The notes below the pieces were generated by a model, which was not told where the DNA came from, did not search any database, and was given only the letters and a program-made list of their open reading frames with translations. Positions 12,701-27,700 of a stretch of 64,000 bases of DNA are shown here, one piece after another (position 1 is the stretch's first letter; the number at the start of each line of letters is the position of its first letter). The stretch is taken from assembly GCF_950023065.1 (NCBI RefSeq), contig NC_088677.1, positions 34,245,230-34,309,229 on the forward strand, written 5' to 3'. Made by a program: the position numbers and the translations under genes. The DNA comes from Planococcus citri (taxonomy: Eukaryota > Arthropoda > Insecta > Hemiptera > Pseudococcidae).

Positions 12701-15700
12701 ATAATTTTTGCTGATCAAGTACGTACGAGTATCTACTTTTTTTTTTTGAAAAAAACATTATCCCGATGTTGAGGAGGGGGCTCGAAAAATGCACCTCAAT
12801 TCGTCGAAAATCTCATTATCGTTGAATAATACACCATTTTGCCAGTTTGTTGAATCTATTTTGTTTTGCTGTAATTTTTGAATGTATCATTTCTATGTAT
12901 CAAAGACATCAAAGTATTTATTATGTACCTATCTAATTTTATTTTTTTTTTTACAATTTCAGCTCATTTGAAAAGACAATTAGAAGATTACATGGCTATG
13001 TTTCCTAAAGTGAAAATAATCAGAGCTTCTAAACGAGAAGGTTTGATAAGAGCTCGTCTTATCGGAGCCAAACACGCCTCCGCTCCTGTACTCACATATC
13101 TGGATTCCCATTGCGAATGCACCATTGGTAAGTTTACTTACACGTTCGTCTAAATTTGAAAAAATATCGAAATATGTTTTTTTTTTTCTATTAGATTAAT
13201 TTATTATACCATCGCTGTATCCGGCTGACATCTAAAATAGTATTATTTTCTCGTATATATTTCGACTCGCGAATGTTTTTTTTACTCGGTCGAACGTTAT
13301 AGCCGATTTTATTCCTATCGGAAAAAGTTGAACTTTGGCGTAGTGTAAGGAATGAGGATTATACGAACGCTCAATATATATTAATTCGCTAAGCTTGTAC
13401 AATGCAGTATATGCGAGAAACGTACTGTAACGTTTTTCTATTTTGCTTTCGCTTCATTGATTTGAAAATTTTCACGGACCAAGGCAAACAACAGCCACCC
13501 GGGTCAATAAAAAAATATAACTTTCAATCTTTTGCCAGGAGACGTGATTTCCGCAGCCAATTTTCATTGCCCGAGTAAAGTTTAAAAATGGATTTTGTGT
13601 TCTTTAAAAATTAAACCAATACTCATACCCTTTGCCCATCTTATATAAATTCGTCGAGAAAAAAAACACATCTCTGTTGTCGACAATAGTCGCCGTTTTC
13701 GACGAAGGAAAAAAATTATATTACGTGTTTGTTTTCGTGTATAGGTACTATAAAGTAGATATACGTAGATTTGCGAATCGTAAAGAAATAAAGAATGTAG
13801 AAAATTTTAACCCAATTTTACACTCGTTTGAATACGTGAATGTTAAGCGTCTGGAAAAGACGCAGATTTCCTTCGTTTTTCCTTTTTTGGTGATTATTTG
13901 CCAGCGAGTTAGCAACGTAATGCTATCAAAAACAAATGCAATGATTACGGAATGACATTGTTAACATTTCGAGTTGAATTTTCAATTTCCGCTTTGTCAA
14001 TTGCCAAACACCTGCAGCTGTGTTTAGGAATTCGTCAATTCGATGGTAGTTTTTAAACAAATCATAGTTTTATTTACCAACATTCTCCCTTCAATATTAA
14101 AACCTACTAAGAAAAAACAGTATTCATGAATTTACGATGAGGTTGGACGTGTATGATGTTAATTTGATGTTGATGAAATTTTCTCTGGTTACTATCAAAT
14201 GGATTCTTCATTGCGTGATGATTTTGCTTAAACGATTTTAATTCGTTTTTTTTTTTTTTTTTAAATTAAAACTATATAAGTAGTAATGTTTCTCAGAATT
14301 TCTTTGAGGAATTAAATATTAATTTGTATTAAAAAAAAAACATTGACAGAAGCTGTTTTCTTGAATTTTTTTTTTAGAGTATCTTCGAAACAAATCAAAA
14401 AAATTGATAAATTAGTTGTGATTTGATGGCTTATTTGAATCTAAAAAATATATCATCGATTACGATAATTTTTTTGTGTTAGCAAGATGACTCAATCAGA
14501 ACGTGAGATGAAGCTCTCATTTTAAATTTGGTAAATTGATGTATTAGTGGGAAATGTTTTAAAAAATTGTGACTTTTTTGGGGGAAAAAAACTAAAAATT
14601 TGTCGTTTGAGTTGAGAAAGGAGGGAAAGTAGGTAATGTTGTTTTTTTCAATTTAATTTATTGTTATTATTATTTTTTTTAAATAATTATTTGCTTGCAT
14701 GTTGAGATGATGAGCTAAAGTAAACGTTGAGCTATATAAAAATTGGCATTCCTATTCTCGTGCTTTCAATATAAATGGGAGGAAATATCCCTCAATCTTG
14801 TGCTTCCAAATTAAACGAAATCATAAAAACTGGAAAAACCTGGAAGGTCTCATTACCCTTTCCTTTGCTCGCCAATTAAACTGGCTGTCACTCCCTAGCT
14901 CTGTTTAATTTTGAAAAAGGTGAATTTTTTCACCTTAATTGTAGATTTCAATTTTGTGCCATCCCTGGAATCCATCCCATTCAACTCGAGGGCTCAACTT
15001 TGGCTTTTACATTCCCCCAGATGCGCCTTTTTGGGAGTTCATCTGACAACCCCCTTTTCACCGCTCTAAAGGACTTGGAGCATTATTCTTTTGCGTTTTC
15101 TGAGCATTTTTAAATTTCGTATTATTCCTGAAGTATTTCGTAGCTGCATCACTGAAGGTTAAAATTTGGCATTTACATTCGAAAGGTCAATTTGCCTTTG
15201 TGGATTTCGACTTTCTCCCCCTCCCTACCTCTTCTACAGAAAAGAGTGGCTTTTCTTTGTCTACGGCTCCGAAGCAATTTAGTGTCATTGCTGGGGCTAT
15301 TTCTAACTAGATTAGAAAGATTTGAATTACAGTCTGCGTGAGTCTCTAAAAGGTTTTTATTTTTCACCTCCTTCCTTTACACTTCTTTCTCGCTTGAAAA
15401 AATTATGTGAAAAAGACGCATTATGTCAATTTGGAATTTTTTAAGCATTTTTTGTTGCCAAAAAAATCGTAGTTTACTTACTTCACTGAGAGGAAAAAAA
15501 AAATGAAAATATTGGGAAACACTCAGGTACACGCAGCTTTTATAAAATTCAAGTGTTGGAAAAAAAGTGCACGCGTAGAGCGAAAAATGAAAATACTTGA
15601 AAAGAGATACGAGCAGCGTCGTCGTATCATTACCACATTGTTATAAATTCAAGGATAGCTTTCTTAATAATATATTACGACGATGATGTATCAGCGCTGC

Positions 15701-18700
15701 GGCATGAAACAAGGCTATTTAAAGGCTTCAGTATTTCTGCTCTTTTTCGAGTGTACAGCTACGATGATTGTATAAATACTCACCCCTTTATACTGTACGT
15801 AAAGTTCATAAGTTTTGTCGACAAATACGAGTTATTTTGAAAAAATAAAAAACATACAAACTACCTGTTTTTTTTTTACCAGAGAGAAAAAAATCATCGA
15901 GCGTTATTAGAACGTAAGTCTGCTTCATTTTAGGTCGCAGAAAGCTTTACCTTTTCTTTATTTCGAAATTTTTTACCTTCGAAGGAAAGCTTTATGAGGT
16001 CGTAATGCGGAATAAATAATACTCCATTAAGTACTACTACGGTTTGCTACGATAGCTTAAATAATTTATCGGTTTGGCGTATTTGTTATTTTTTATCATA
16101 TTTTTTGCTTCGAAAGAAACATATTATAAACTGCTATAGCGATTTTGTCGTGTAGTAAATTCGACATTTTCGAACGAGTGCCGAAGAAGTTTTAAAAATT
16201 ATTGGAAAACCACGCGTTAAGTGGTTGAGATGACCTTTTCACGTTATTATATACAAGAGCGAATAAATTTAAATGTTTGGTAGGTATCGCTTTACTCGCC
16301 TGTCGCATGCTCCTCATCCATTGCAATCCATTGTCCAAGTCACTGGCACTACTGGCAGGGCATCGCGCGAACGGCAGTTTATTGACATTGCTTTTAGCGT
16401 GGTACGCTGTATAGAACGTCACTTGTATCAATAAAAGGTTGGAACTCTGAATCCCATAGAGATATCAAATAATTTTATTCGCGAAAAAAAAAATGAAAAT
16501 AAAGTCGATTTAGTGGTATTTTCCATCGCCTCGTTGAATAAATTATGAAACGTTATGGCTGCGTAATCTCCCTCTTCACGTCTCTGCTCAGTTTTCCATA
16601 GCCCTTGCAAGAAACGCGACGCGAAAGAAAATTGGGGGGTTTGCTGTGAAAATGGCACGATAATTCAGCTGGATGGCTTTTTTTAGGCGTGGGAAAGTGG
16701 AGGGTATTTTTTAGTGTTATTTTTTAATTCGTGAGTATACCTTACTGTGGTGATAATTATGGTGCTTTTATAAACAGGATGGCTAGAACCTTTGCTGGAT
16801 CGTATAGCTCGCGATTCTACTACAGTTGTATGTCCGGTTATCGACGTCATAGATGATACAACATTAGAATTTCATTGGAAAGATTCTAGCGGTGTAAATG
16901 TTGGTGGCTTTGATTGGAATTTACAGGTAACGCTTATATGCATTAAAACTGCTATTTTATTTACTTAGGTTTACGAATAGGTACGTGTGTATAGGATAGG
17001 GTCAAGAAACTATATGGGCTCGGTATTCAGCTTCGAACTGAACGAAAACGAACGTTTAATGGTCGAGTGTTTTAAATGTCTGTGATGGTTTTGGTTCTCA
17101 AGTTGTTGGTTTTCTTTTTGCCATCCGTTTCATGATCAAAGATTGACGAATGATTTAAATGAAATGGGCAAATGATGAATATTCGACTTGATGCGAAAGT
17201 TTTGAAAGATTGGTCAATGTGTAAAAATAGACGTAGATATTCGAAGTGATTATGAAACTAAATACCATGGAGGCAAATTTGAAGAAATGTGCGAAGATCA
17301 GAGGATATTTGAGGAAATTTTCTGAGCCAAATACTCCGCTACATGATTTTAAATTGACGGAAAAGAGAGGTATGCAACGAATCAGAGAAAGAAATTTCGA
17401 GAAATTTGTGTTTGTATTATTACGAGATGACATTTTATTAGTTGTACAAACAGAATCAGTATAGGAGAATCAGTTGTAACGACCTACGCTAAAGATATGA
17501 AACCGGTTCAATGGTTCTCAGCTAGTTCTTGGTATTTCTTCGAGAATGGTGTACTTGGTAAATAAATCCAAACAAAATTGGTAGGTTTATAAAAGGAGAT
17601 TCCACTTCTTCATAAACAGCTGGATAAATCAAGAAATTTCGAAAAATGTTGAAGATTTGACCACGCGATGTGATTTTTTATCCTTACTGTTCTTTCTGGC
17701 GGGGTGCTCAAAAAAAAATTATTTTTTCAACTCTTTTCACTTTTTAATTTTTTTTTTTCAAATTCCATGTGGAGGTATCACTATCTTTACACATTTCAAC
17801 CGAAAAAGGTCATGTCATTAGGAATAATATTTTCATTGGTGTTTTCCCTTTTAAAAGGTGCATCGTTGAATTTTTGGGAAACATTCTAGTCTGAGTTATA
17901 TCTCACCTTTCTAGATTCATTCGTTGAAAATATCAACTAACTAAAACGTTTTTTTGCCGGAATTTTTCCTAGAAAATCCATTTTTGAAGTTGCGCTATTT
18001 TTGGCTATTTAAACTTTCAAAGCTTAGTTACTCAAGGGCGAATTATTTTTCAATTTTTTCAACAAAAATTGTTTTTTTCCCTCGTATAAATATTTTTCAA
18101 AAATTCATCCAATTGTTGAAGATGGAGCATGAATTTGAACGAGCAAAAACGGATTTTAGGAAAAGTTCTTCAATGTTTTGGAATGTGGAAAATCCAAAAA
18201 CCCGCTAGAAGCTATAAAATGGCGTGAAACGTATCTACATTTTAACCCAGAAGATCAAAAATAAAGTACAAAACAGATTCCGATTTGAACGGGACCACGA
18301 TTTTTGGAAAGGGCATATTCTAAAACCACCAAAACCAAATTTTCAGCTGCCCAAGTCCATTTTTCGATTTTTGGCGAATTTTTGAAAATTCAAAATTGAC
18401 TGTTTTCGGCGATTTATGCTTTTTTTTAAAAAAAATTACGTACTTGATCAGTAAAAATGGTCAAAATAAGTCCCAAAACTACGAGTAATATTTATTACCC
18501 AAATTCAAATTTCACAATTTCCAGTCATTCTGGAGCCTCCAGCGCGATTTCTCAAATTCTCCAGAATTTTGAATTTGCTCCAGAAGGCGTGAATATGCAG
18601 TTGGGCAGCTAAAAATCGAGTTGTGTATTACACTCGAGCTGTTTAACGAGTTTATCCACATTTGAGCCGATTTCGAGAGTGACACCTTAAGAGTGGTTTT

Positions 18701-21700
18701 TTGAGGTGTCGCTCTCGCTCCAAAACGGCTGGAAATGGTAGAATTTGCGCTCCGGGGGTTAGTTCTTGAAGAAATACAGCGATTCGCGTGAATTTCAAAA
18801 ATTTCCTCACAAACGGTTATCTTTTGATTCAACTTTGAAAAAAGCTGGTCAAAAAACCACTCTTGAAGTGTCACTCCCAAAATCGGCTCAAATGTGGATA
18901 AACTCGTTAAACACGCCTTCTGGAGCAAATTCAAAATTCTGGAGAAATTGAAAAATCGCGCTGGAGGCTCCAGAATGGCTGGAAATTGTGAAATTTGGAT
19001 TTGGGTAATTAATATTAGTTTTGGGACTTATTTGGACCATTTTTACTGATCAAGTACGTACTTTTTTTAAAAAAGCATAAATCGCCAAAAACAGTCAATC
19101 AATTTTGAATTTTCAAAAATTCGTCAAAAATCGAAAAATGAACTTGGGCAGCTGAAAATTTGGTTTTGGAGTTTTTAGACTATGCTCTTTCCAAAAATCG
19201 CGGTCCCGTTCAATTCGGAGTGTGACACCTCAAGAGGTTCCCTTGTCAGTTTGATCAATTTTTCAAAAAATGAATTCCATTATCAGCATTGAAATTTTGC
19301 TGACGAGTTGGTAATTTTTTGAACGACACCCAAGCCAGATCGAAACAGAATATCCTGAAACCCCGTAACTAAAATTTTATGAGTCAAAGTTCATTTTTGG
19401 ACTTTGGGAAAATTTCATTTTTTTTTTAAATTAAAAAAAAAAGTTTTTGTGAAAATTCCACATTTTAAAATTTAAAATGAATCAATGTGAATAATAATTT
19501 TTAAAAATACCAGTTTTGGATCATTTTGAGACTTCTAGCAAGTTTTTCGTTTTCTCAAGAAATTCAAAACTGTCCAAAAATTTCAAAAAAAAAAACTTCA
19601 CCATCTATAATTCAAGCTGGATGGCTAGTGCTTATTGGGTGTACTTACCTATTCTCAATATTTTTTGGTGGTTCCCAAAAATTCCAGGAGTGTCAGTTCG
19701 AAAAAAAATTCCCAACCAATAAAAATTCATGCCAAAAAAAAAGATACAAAAAATTTCAAAAATGGCATGCATCACGAGTGGTTTTTTTATTGAGATGTAT
19801 CGGGCGTGCTTACATTACCAATTCAATTTGAAAACAGTTGAAAGTATTCTGAAGCATCCAGAGCAATGAAATTTCTGGAGGAAATTGAAATCATAAAGAA
19901 ATTTTTTTCATTTTTTTGGAAAATTGTTAATGTTTTAAATAAATGAGAAACTACGTTTTTTTTTGGTTTAAACAACTTTCTGTGAGGATTTCTAGATCAG
20001 CCTTCTGCAGAGTTTCGAGACTTGAAAATTTTTTTGTGCAGTGTCCCTCCTTGAGAAAACTTTTTCGTCATTTTTTTTAATGCAGGCTTTTTTGTTCTAA
20101 TTTCTGAAAGCACAACACTTCTTTATCCTGAAGTTGATTTAAAAAAATACTTAATACCTATTCGTGGGTGTTCTTCGTAAGAAACTATTAGTGATAATTA
20201 TCATAGTACATGCATGAAACTTTTCCCAATGTTAGTGTTGGTATTTCGATCCCTGGAATGTTTTTTTTTTTTTCGTCTGAAAAAAAATCCAACTAAGACG
20301 AAAATAAACGAGGAAAAAGAATCCTAAGTACATTATTCGAGCTTGTTTGTTAGTGCTGCATGATTACTCAATCTATTCGTACAGGTATGCTAACAGATTT
20401 ACCTAAACATGTACAACGTCCATCGTCCATCGTCCATCGTCCCTCGTTCGTCATCGTCGTGAACCAGGATATTATTTTTCGTTACGCGTATCACAATGAA
20501 GATGGTGTCGTGTAGACATCTCATTGTATTCGTTTGCTTTGATGTTATTTGGAAGAGCGATGCAGAAGAAAAAATAACCCAACCTCCATCGCTGTACCAT
20601 CATTAGCTTATGGAGAAGCGCCACGCAGAGGCAAAAGAACAAACCATCGATCGGTTCAATGATTTTTCTCATTTTATTTGACAAAATTATCGTAGAAAAG
20701 TGGAAAATGTATAATAAAAGTGATAAATGATGGGCGTACGGTGTATTAGGCACTTCGCTGGTTTTCTTGAGGCTATTTCAAAAGCCTCGCAAGTTGAATG
20801 AACTGTTTACTTGTACCTATGTAGGTAGATGTGCATGTATGGCTTATAATGTAAAACATCGTGGTGCTTATTAGAATACATGTCATTTATGTGTGTCTAT
20901 TTTTACGCATACGTGGTCTTTTGGGTATTTTATCATCGATATTTTGTTATTTTGTTTCATTGCTTCAATCATTTTTTTTTTTTTTCCAAAGAATATTATT
21001 CCGAGGTTTTACGATTTTCCAGCTCACATTTTCTTTAAATTACCTCCTATCTGTAATATTTATGAAGTTATCAGCCTTGGGGAATCAATTCAAAATATCC
21101 GACGATTTTGCTCCTTCGATTTCCAAAATTGGCAAACCTATTTACACTCGAGTTGTTTTGGTTGCTGTATTTCTACGCGAATTAAACGACAGTTGTTACA
21201 GAACACTCGGTGTAGGAGCAGGGTCAGGAAATAAATCGGGGGAAGGGGCATTTGACTTTTCTGTATTTGTAATAAAAAATGTGGATTAATTTAAGCGATC
21301 GATTAATCAACTTCGAACGTAGGTACGTCTACGTATCATAAAACACGATGTGTGTGATAATAATGAGTACCTACCTAAGGTAGATAACTTAATTGAAATC
21401 ACTGATTCGAGTCGAACGATTCCATTCTTTTAACCTTTAGCTATACGTTAATCACAATGAAATACAAAAGGGAAGAGAGTCAGTCGGTTTCTCAGCAGCA
21501 TCGAGAGAAACACATCAGAACACACAGTACATTGCACCACAGCAGTGGGTAATTATATTGAAGTCAGCAGCGGATACTATTGCTTTGAAAAACACCCGTA
21601 TCTAAACGCATTTACGTTTTGTTATACTTGGTCGGTCGGCGCTGTACAAAATATAATTCTCAAAGCTGTTCGCATTTTACTCGTGAAGAATTCATTTTCA

Positions 21701-24700
21701 TGTATGAAAAGAGTTGGGTAAATTATAAATGGTTCACATGTATACTCATACGTACGTAGGTAGGTAAGTAAGTACGAATGTTTAGTTCGATATATCCATC
21801 CATCCATCGAATTTCTGAAGAATCGCACCAACTATTATCTAATTGGTTAAAAAAAATTCTCTCGTTTTTTTATAAAGCTGCTGCAAATGACAAGAAAGTA
21901 ATTAGTATAAGCAGCTCGTTTTAAAAACGGGATAAACGTTAGAAAAAGTTAAAAGCTTGGCGATATAAAAACATGTATAGGTATATTGTGTGGTGTAAGT
22001 GGAAACTAGACGAAATTTTACCCCTAATATGGAATGAATGGCGACTCGACTGGCTGCTGCTAGAGCTTTTATTTTGCTGCTGAAAATAACCTTATATTTT
22101 CATTATTTTTGTTCGACCATCTCTTCTTTTGTTTCATTTTACGTAACGTATCGTGGGTTTCCTTTTCTCGGTCTTCCTTTTTCTCGTGTTTTTGAACGAA
22201 GAATAAAAGAAAAACTAAGGTTCCTAGGATCTGGAATCGGTATGGAATAGAAAGTCTGGGATAAACGAGTGTTAATTCTCGAAATTTGGATGTAATCGGT
22301 ATTTTTAGTGAAGAAAAAGTTGAACGAATAAGTTGCATGTCTGCGTAATTTGAAAAGGACGATTAGTGTTGGAAAAAAAGTACGATTAAAACATGTTTTC
22401 TTGTAAGTATCTACGTATAAAAATTCACAGCGTTGAAAGAACTAGGTAAATTTTGACTTGATCATTTTCCTGCCAACTTTTAAACGAACATTACTTAATC
22501 ATTGATATGAATTATCGTAAGGCATGGACAGAACTGTGAAACTTCTGATTACTACGTAAATTCGGTGAGAAGACAGACAACCATGAGAGGATAGATAGAT
22601 AGATAGGTGAGTGACTACAAGAGGCTAGACAGGCCGACAGACGATCTTGGAAGGCTAGACAGATAGTTCAGTGACCTTTGGAGGTCAGACACATGGGTCA
22701 ATGACCTTAATATGTCAGACAGAGGGATAGATAGACTGACAGCCACATTGGGAAGCCCGACAGATGGTTCAATGACCTTAAGAGGCCACATAAGCAAATA
22801 GTCGACCTTGGAAAGCCAGACCCCAAACAACCTCTCGAGCTAGACAGACAGACAGACAGACAACTATGAGAGTCTAGATAGTTACGTCAGTGACCTTAAG
22901 AGTCCAAAGTCAGTGGCCTTACCCAGGCAGGAAACATCTTTTGGGTCAATGACCTTGAGAGGACAGACAACCTTGGAAAGCCAGACAGCAGGCAGACAGA
23001 CAGACAGACAGACAACCATGAGATGCTAGACAGGTCGTTCAATGACCTTTAGAAGCCAGACAGATGGACAGACGTCCTTGAGAGGAGGCGGAGGTCAGTA
23101 AACTTGAGAGTCCAGACACACGGGTTAGTGACCTTGGGAAGCCAGACAGCCGAGTGAATGGCTGAAAACGTGATCTGGGTGATCAGACCATACCAAACCT
23201 GATCAGATCAAATTTTTGTTAGATGACTCGCGCTCGTACAGACACATCATGACCGAAGCCAAGAGTCAGGCTTCAGAAGATCTCAGCATAAAGCTCGGGC
23301 TAGGTCTGGATCAAGCTGAAAAGCTGGTCCGGATGATCATTTCTGATCACATATTAAGTCAACTTTACCAAAAAAACATATTCATGATTAAAAACTTTCT
23401 TTGGAGAGGAGACTTTTTCATGTAGACTTTCGTCATAAAGCGAAAAAAATGTAGCCCTATTTTTTAGAGTTTGACGAATTTTTCAAAAAATACTATTTAA
23501 TGTTGAAAATAGTGACTGGAAAGCTGAAACTCCGGGAATTTTCTTTTTGGGCATATTCTAACAACCAACTAACTGCCACTGTGTTTTAGGGATCTTTTTT
23601 GACAGAAGTAAAAAAAAAACATTGGAACCAAACTGATAAATTTGGTAAAAGATGACTTTTTCAGAGATTTTTCTGCAGCTGTGTGCTTTAAAAATTTATA
23701 AACCTGGAATCGGATATACTTATGTAATTTTATTTTTAAAGTAGGTAGATAATAAATGTCTATTTATTTATCGTTACTAAATTGAAGCTTTAAATTTTGA
23801 GAATAGCTGAATGTGAATACATTCATTTTCCAATTAGTCCTTCATTAATTTTTTTCGCCATCCATTGAAAATGTTAAACATTTTACCTCGGGCAAAATGC
23901 GCGAAAATTACTAATCGTGTCAACTTCGATACACTTACAAATGTATCGAGGTCGCATTAATCTTATCAGCAAGCAAATTCGCTTAATAACGCTGTAAAAT
24001 GGTATTTACTCGGGATAAATCGCTGCTTAAAAAAGCACTTCATAACATAAATTATCTAAATTACTGTAATTTGAGAAATTTCTCAAAATGGTACTAAAGT
24101 TTATTCGAGGCGGTAAAATGACTATTTTAGCAACTATGTTAAAAAGGTTGGTTGCTTTTTTAAAAAAAAAATTCGTCAATTTGTTCAGGTTGGTTGGAAC
24201 CCTTACTCGATCGCATTGCTAGAGATTCCCATAACGTGGTTACGCCAGTAATTGACGTTATCGACGATACTACATTAGCATATCGATATCAAAATGATCG
24301 TATGCATGTTGGTGGATTTGATTGGAGTTTAACTGTAAGATTTTTAACCTTTTAGTACCTACCTACATAGATATTTATACATTTAGATACCTGTAATCCT
24401 CAATTTTGTAATCTAACACTGTGTTGATGTGTGGGATCATCGAAAGTAAGTACTTACATTGTATGCTCAAGTATCTACTCTATAGCTCACCTATCCAAAA
24501 ATATAGGTAGGGTAATGGCATCTAATATGGGGGAACATGAATGAATTTTTTAAAAATTTTTAAATAAAAAGTTGAAAATTGATACTCAAAAAATGAAATG
24601 GAGTGCTTATTAAAATATGACAAAATGTTTGAAAAATCCGCATATTTCGAACAATTATAATGTATTTGATAATTTGCACGAAAAAGAGGTGCCTCATATT

Positions 24701-27700
24701 AGGTGCATGGAAAGAATTTTACACCAGGGGGTATTTCTTTTCTTCAAAAATTAACAAATCAGCTTATGAAATAAGTAATGAAACATGAAATGGGATAAGC
24801 CAAAGTTATGATATAAAAGTGCGTAGAAGTACCATCTGTTGACTACCCCATGTTGGCCATATTAGGTACCTTTACCCTACATAATGCATAGGTAGGTATG
24901 GAAAATTACAAAGTGCATTTTCGCTGTAAGTACTCGTATTTACATTTATTAGTTTAGAAATTTGAAAAAGAAACATCTTTATGGCGAATGGAAAGAGTAA
25001 GTTTACGAAATAATACCTTACCTACTACTTATTACAGTATACATACCTACATTATATTATAGCTAATGGGTAAGATATAAAACAAGTGGATGCCCTGTTG
25101 TAATAATACCCATGCAACTATTGTATGTATATGTACTACACAGTTCATAGTTGAATGACTGAACGGCTTCATTCGAAGTTTTCAATTTAAGGTGTTAATT
25201 CGCACACTAAAGGCAAAAACGTACCCATCTACAATGTAATAAACACGATAATAAACAGCATTGTATTCTTATTCTTTGAGAGAAGTACCCTCTGTGAAGT
25301 TTAAGGAAGACTGAATTCAATATTTTCTCGAGCACGGATGTACCTAATTTAACGTAGCCCTGTTTAATATATTTTTTCTGTAAATTCGCTACGAAACCTG
25401 AATACCGAGTTCATTTTCATTTCTACTTATGATTTCTTTCTTATACTTACTATACGCTAACATACAACATATATAAATGTAAACTTAAGTTTAAATATAT
25501 AAATGAATAATTCATTGATGTGCCGTATTTCAAATTTTGTTTTTAGTTTAATTGGCACTCGTTACCAGAAAGAGAAAGAAAACGACATTCCAATCCGGCG
25601 GAACCGGTACACAGTCCTACGATGGCTGGCGGATTGTTCAGCATAGACAGGAAATTTTTTGAAAGACTAGGAACCTACGATAGCGGTTTTGATATTTGGG
25701 GTGGCGAAAATTTAGAGCTTTCGTTTAAAGTAAGTTGGCGCCGAATTTGTTATTTTGAGAATGACGTTTTCAGTCCTAAAACCCTTCTTTGAGAAAAATT
25801 ATATTTTTATCAACGCGATGTATTCGTTAAAATTGTACGGGTAGATTAAATTGGATTAATGTAATTGATCTAGAAATTGTATAATGGATTGAAAAATGGT
25901 AATTTTTTCAACTCTTTGACCGAACAAAGTCAATTTAGATATCAACTGAAATCCGATTAATCGATCAATGCGTCGATTAAAAAATTAAAGTCACTCTTAA
26001 TTTCATAAAATTTGCCTCGTGTGTTTGTGTTTCTATAGACGTGGATGTGTGGTGGAGTATTAGAAATAGTGCCATGTTCCCATGTCGGCCACATATTCCG
26101 AAAAAGATCTCCTTATAAATGGCGTAGCGGTGTAAATGTCTTGAAGAAGAACTCCATTCGTTTGGCCAAAGTGTGGATGGACGACTACGCTAAATATTAT
26201 TTCCAAAGGATAGGCAGCGATTTGGTGAGTTGAAAGTTGAAGATTCTAGCCTGTTAGGTTTTTTTTGGTCGAACAATTACGAGGTTTTAATTCGAACTCG
26301 TTAACTATTAGGGTGACTATGGAGATATCACGTCCAGAACTGAATTAAGGAAGAAATTAAAATGCAAATCGTTCAAGTGGTACTTGGATAATGTCTATCC
26401 CGAATTATTCGTTCCTGGTGACTCCATCGCTCAAGGAGAAGTGAGTAGTAATTCTATATTGAGAATTGTACTTGTTTTAACCATTTATGTTAACGAAATT
26501 GTTTCCAACATTTAAGCGGATGTCGCCTTCAATCGATTTTGATACGCAGAACTCGCCGAAGTGTCTACTTTTTAGCCAATTTTCTTTTTTAGAATTTGAA
26601 ACAAGCCTCTTTGTAGAACAGGGATTGGTGTTTTTCATCAAATGGTCGATCGGCTCATTCTCTTGTTGATATTGGTTTTCGATTTGTGGATTACGTATCT
26701 ACTTCTTTGTGATTTGATGTCACTTGACCTTGAACTTCGTAATTTCCACTTTTTTTTCAAGTTCTATTTATTTTTGCAATGATTTTTTAAAAATATCATT
26801 TTATTCCATAGTTGATTCAAAAAAAGAAGTGCTTTTTTGATAGATTTTTAAATTAAGTAGGTACTACAGGTACTACTACCTACTTACATATGTTTTCCAT
26901 CCAAGAAAAAAGATGAAATCGGTAGTTTCATATTGATACTTACTTGATCGATTTTTGCATCCGTCGTTTACTTATTTTTAGTTTGAAACAACTTTAGATT
27001 GTTGATTTTTCAAACCGTTGTTTTTAAAAAAAAAATTTCGAATCGTTTTTCGACAAAATTTTCAAAAATTCATCATCGATTCATTTTTTTATTTTTTTTA
27101 TTTTTATATTTCTATTTCTATTTTTTAAAATTTTTTTATTATTATTTATTTTTTTTACTTTTTAACATTTTTTAAATTTTTTGATAAGATTTGTGAAGTA
27201 AAAGTAATGAACTCATAATAAGTAGAGGTACATTGATTAGTTTCAAAATTGATTTCTTTTTGATTTGAGTATCATTGTTGATGATCGATCCATTTCTGGA
27301 TCGTTACTGCGGATCTTTTATCGATATTGAAATCATTCCATATTTTGAGATAGAGCCTTCGAATCTCTCTCTTATTACCTGTTTAAACATTCAATTACTG
27401 TTATATCATCGTTTATCAGATACGTGTAATTTCCAAATCGACGTCTCTTCCCTCATCACACCTCTTTCTGCAAACATGAAACTGACATGTCCAACTTATA
27501 GGCAACCCAAATCGAGCAATCTATGCCTATCTAATCGTTCATACAAGAACCAAGATATAGCCCTATAATTTCATCAACTTATCTAACAACGAAAAAAAAG
27601 TTGAAATTTGATCCTCGTGCTCGTATTCCAAAATCTGCGTATAATTTCCTATATCTGAACCGCTTTTAAATGCCAAAAACGTTACTTTAATTTCGTTCTG

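Noticed and set aside
17246..17464. 72-codon frame with mixed charged composition after alternative exon A
   Set aside because: The composition looks coding-like, but no domain or in-frame splice to the flanking exons could be found.
22570..23170. CRISPR-like look of the regular array
   Set aside because: The units are imperfect tandem repeats without unique spacers, in an animal genome.
27275..27568. 97-codon open frame between the GalNAc-transferase lectin and catalytic exons
   Set aside because: No CLD/QxW pattern or other domain, and no splice sites that would join it in frame to its neighbours. It looks like a chance frame.
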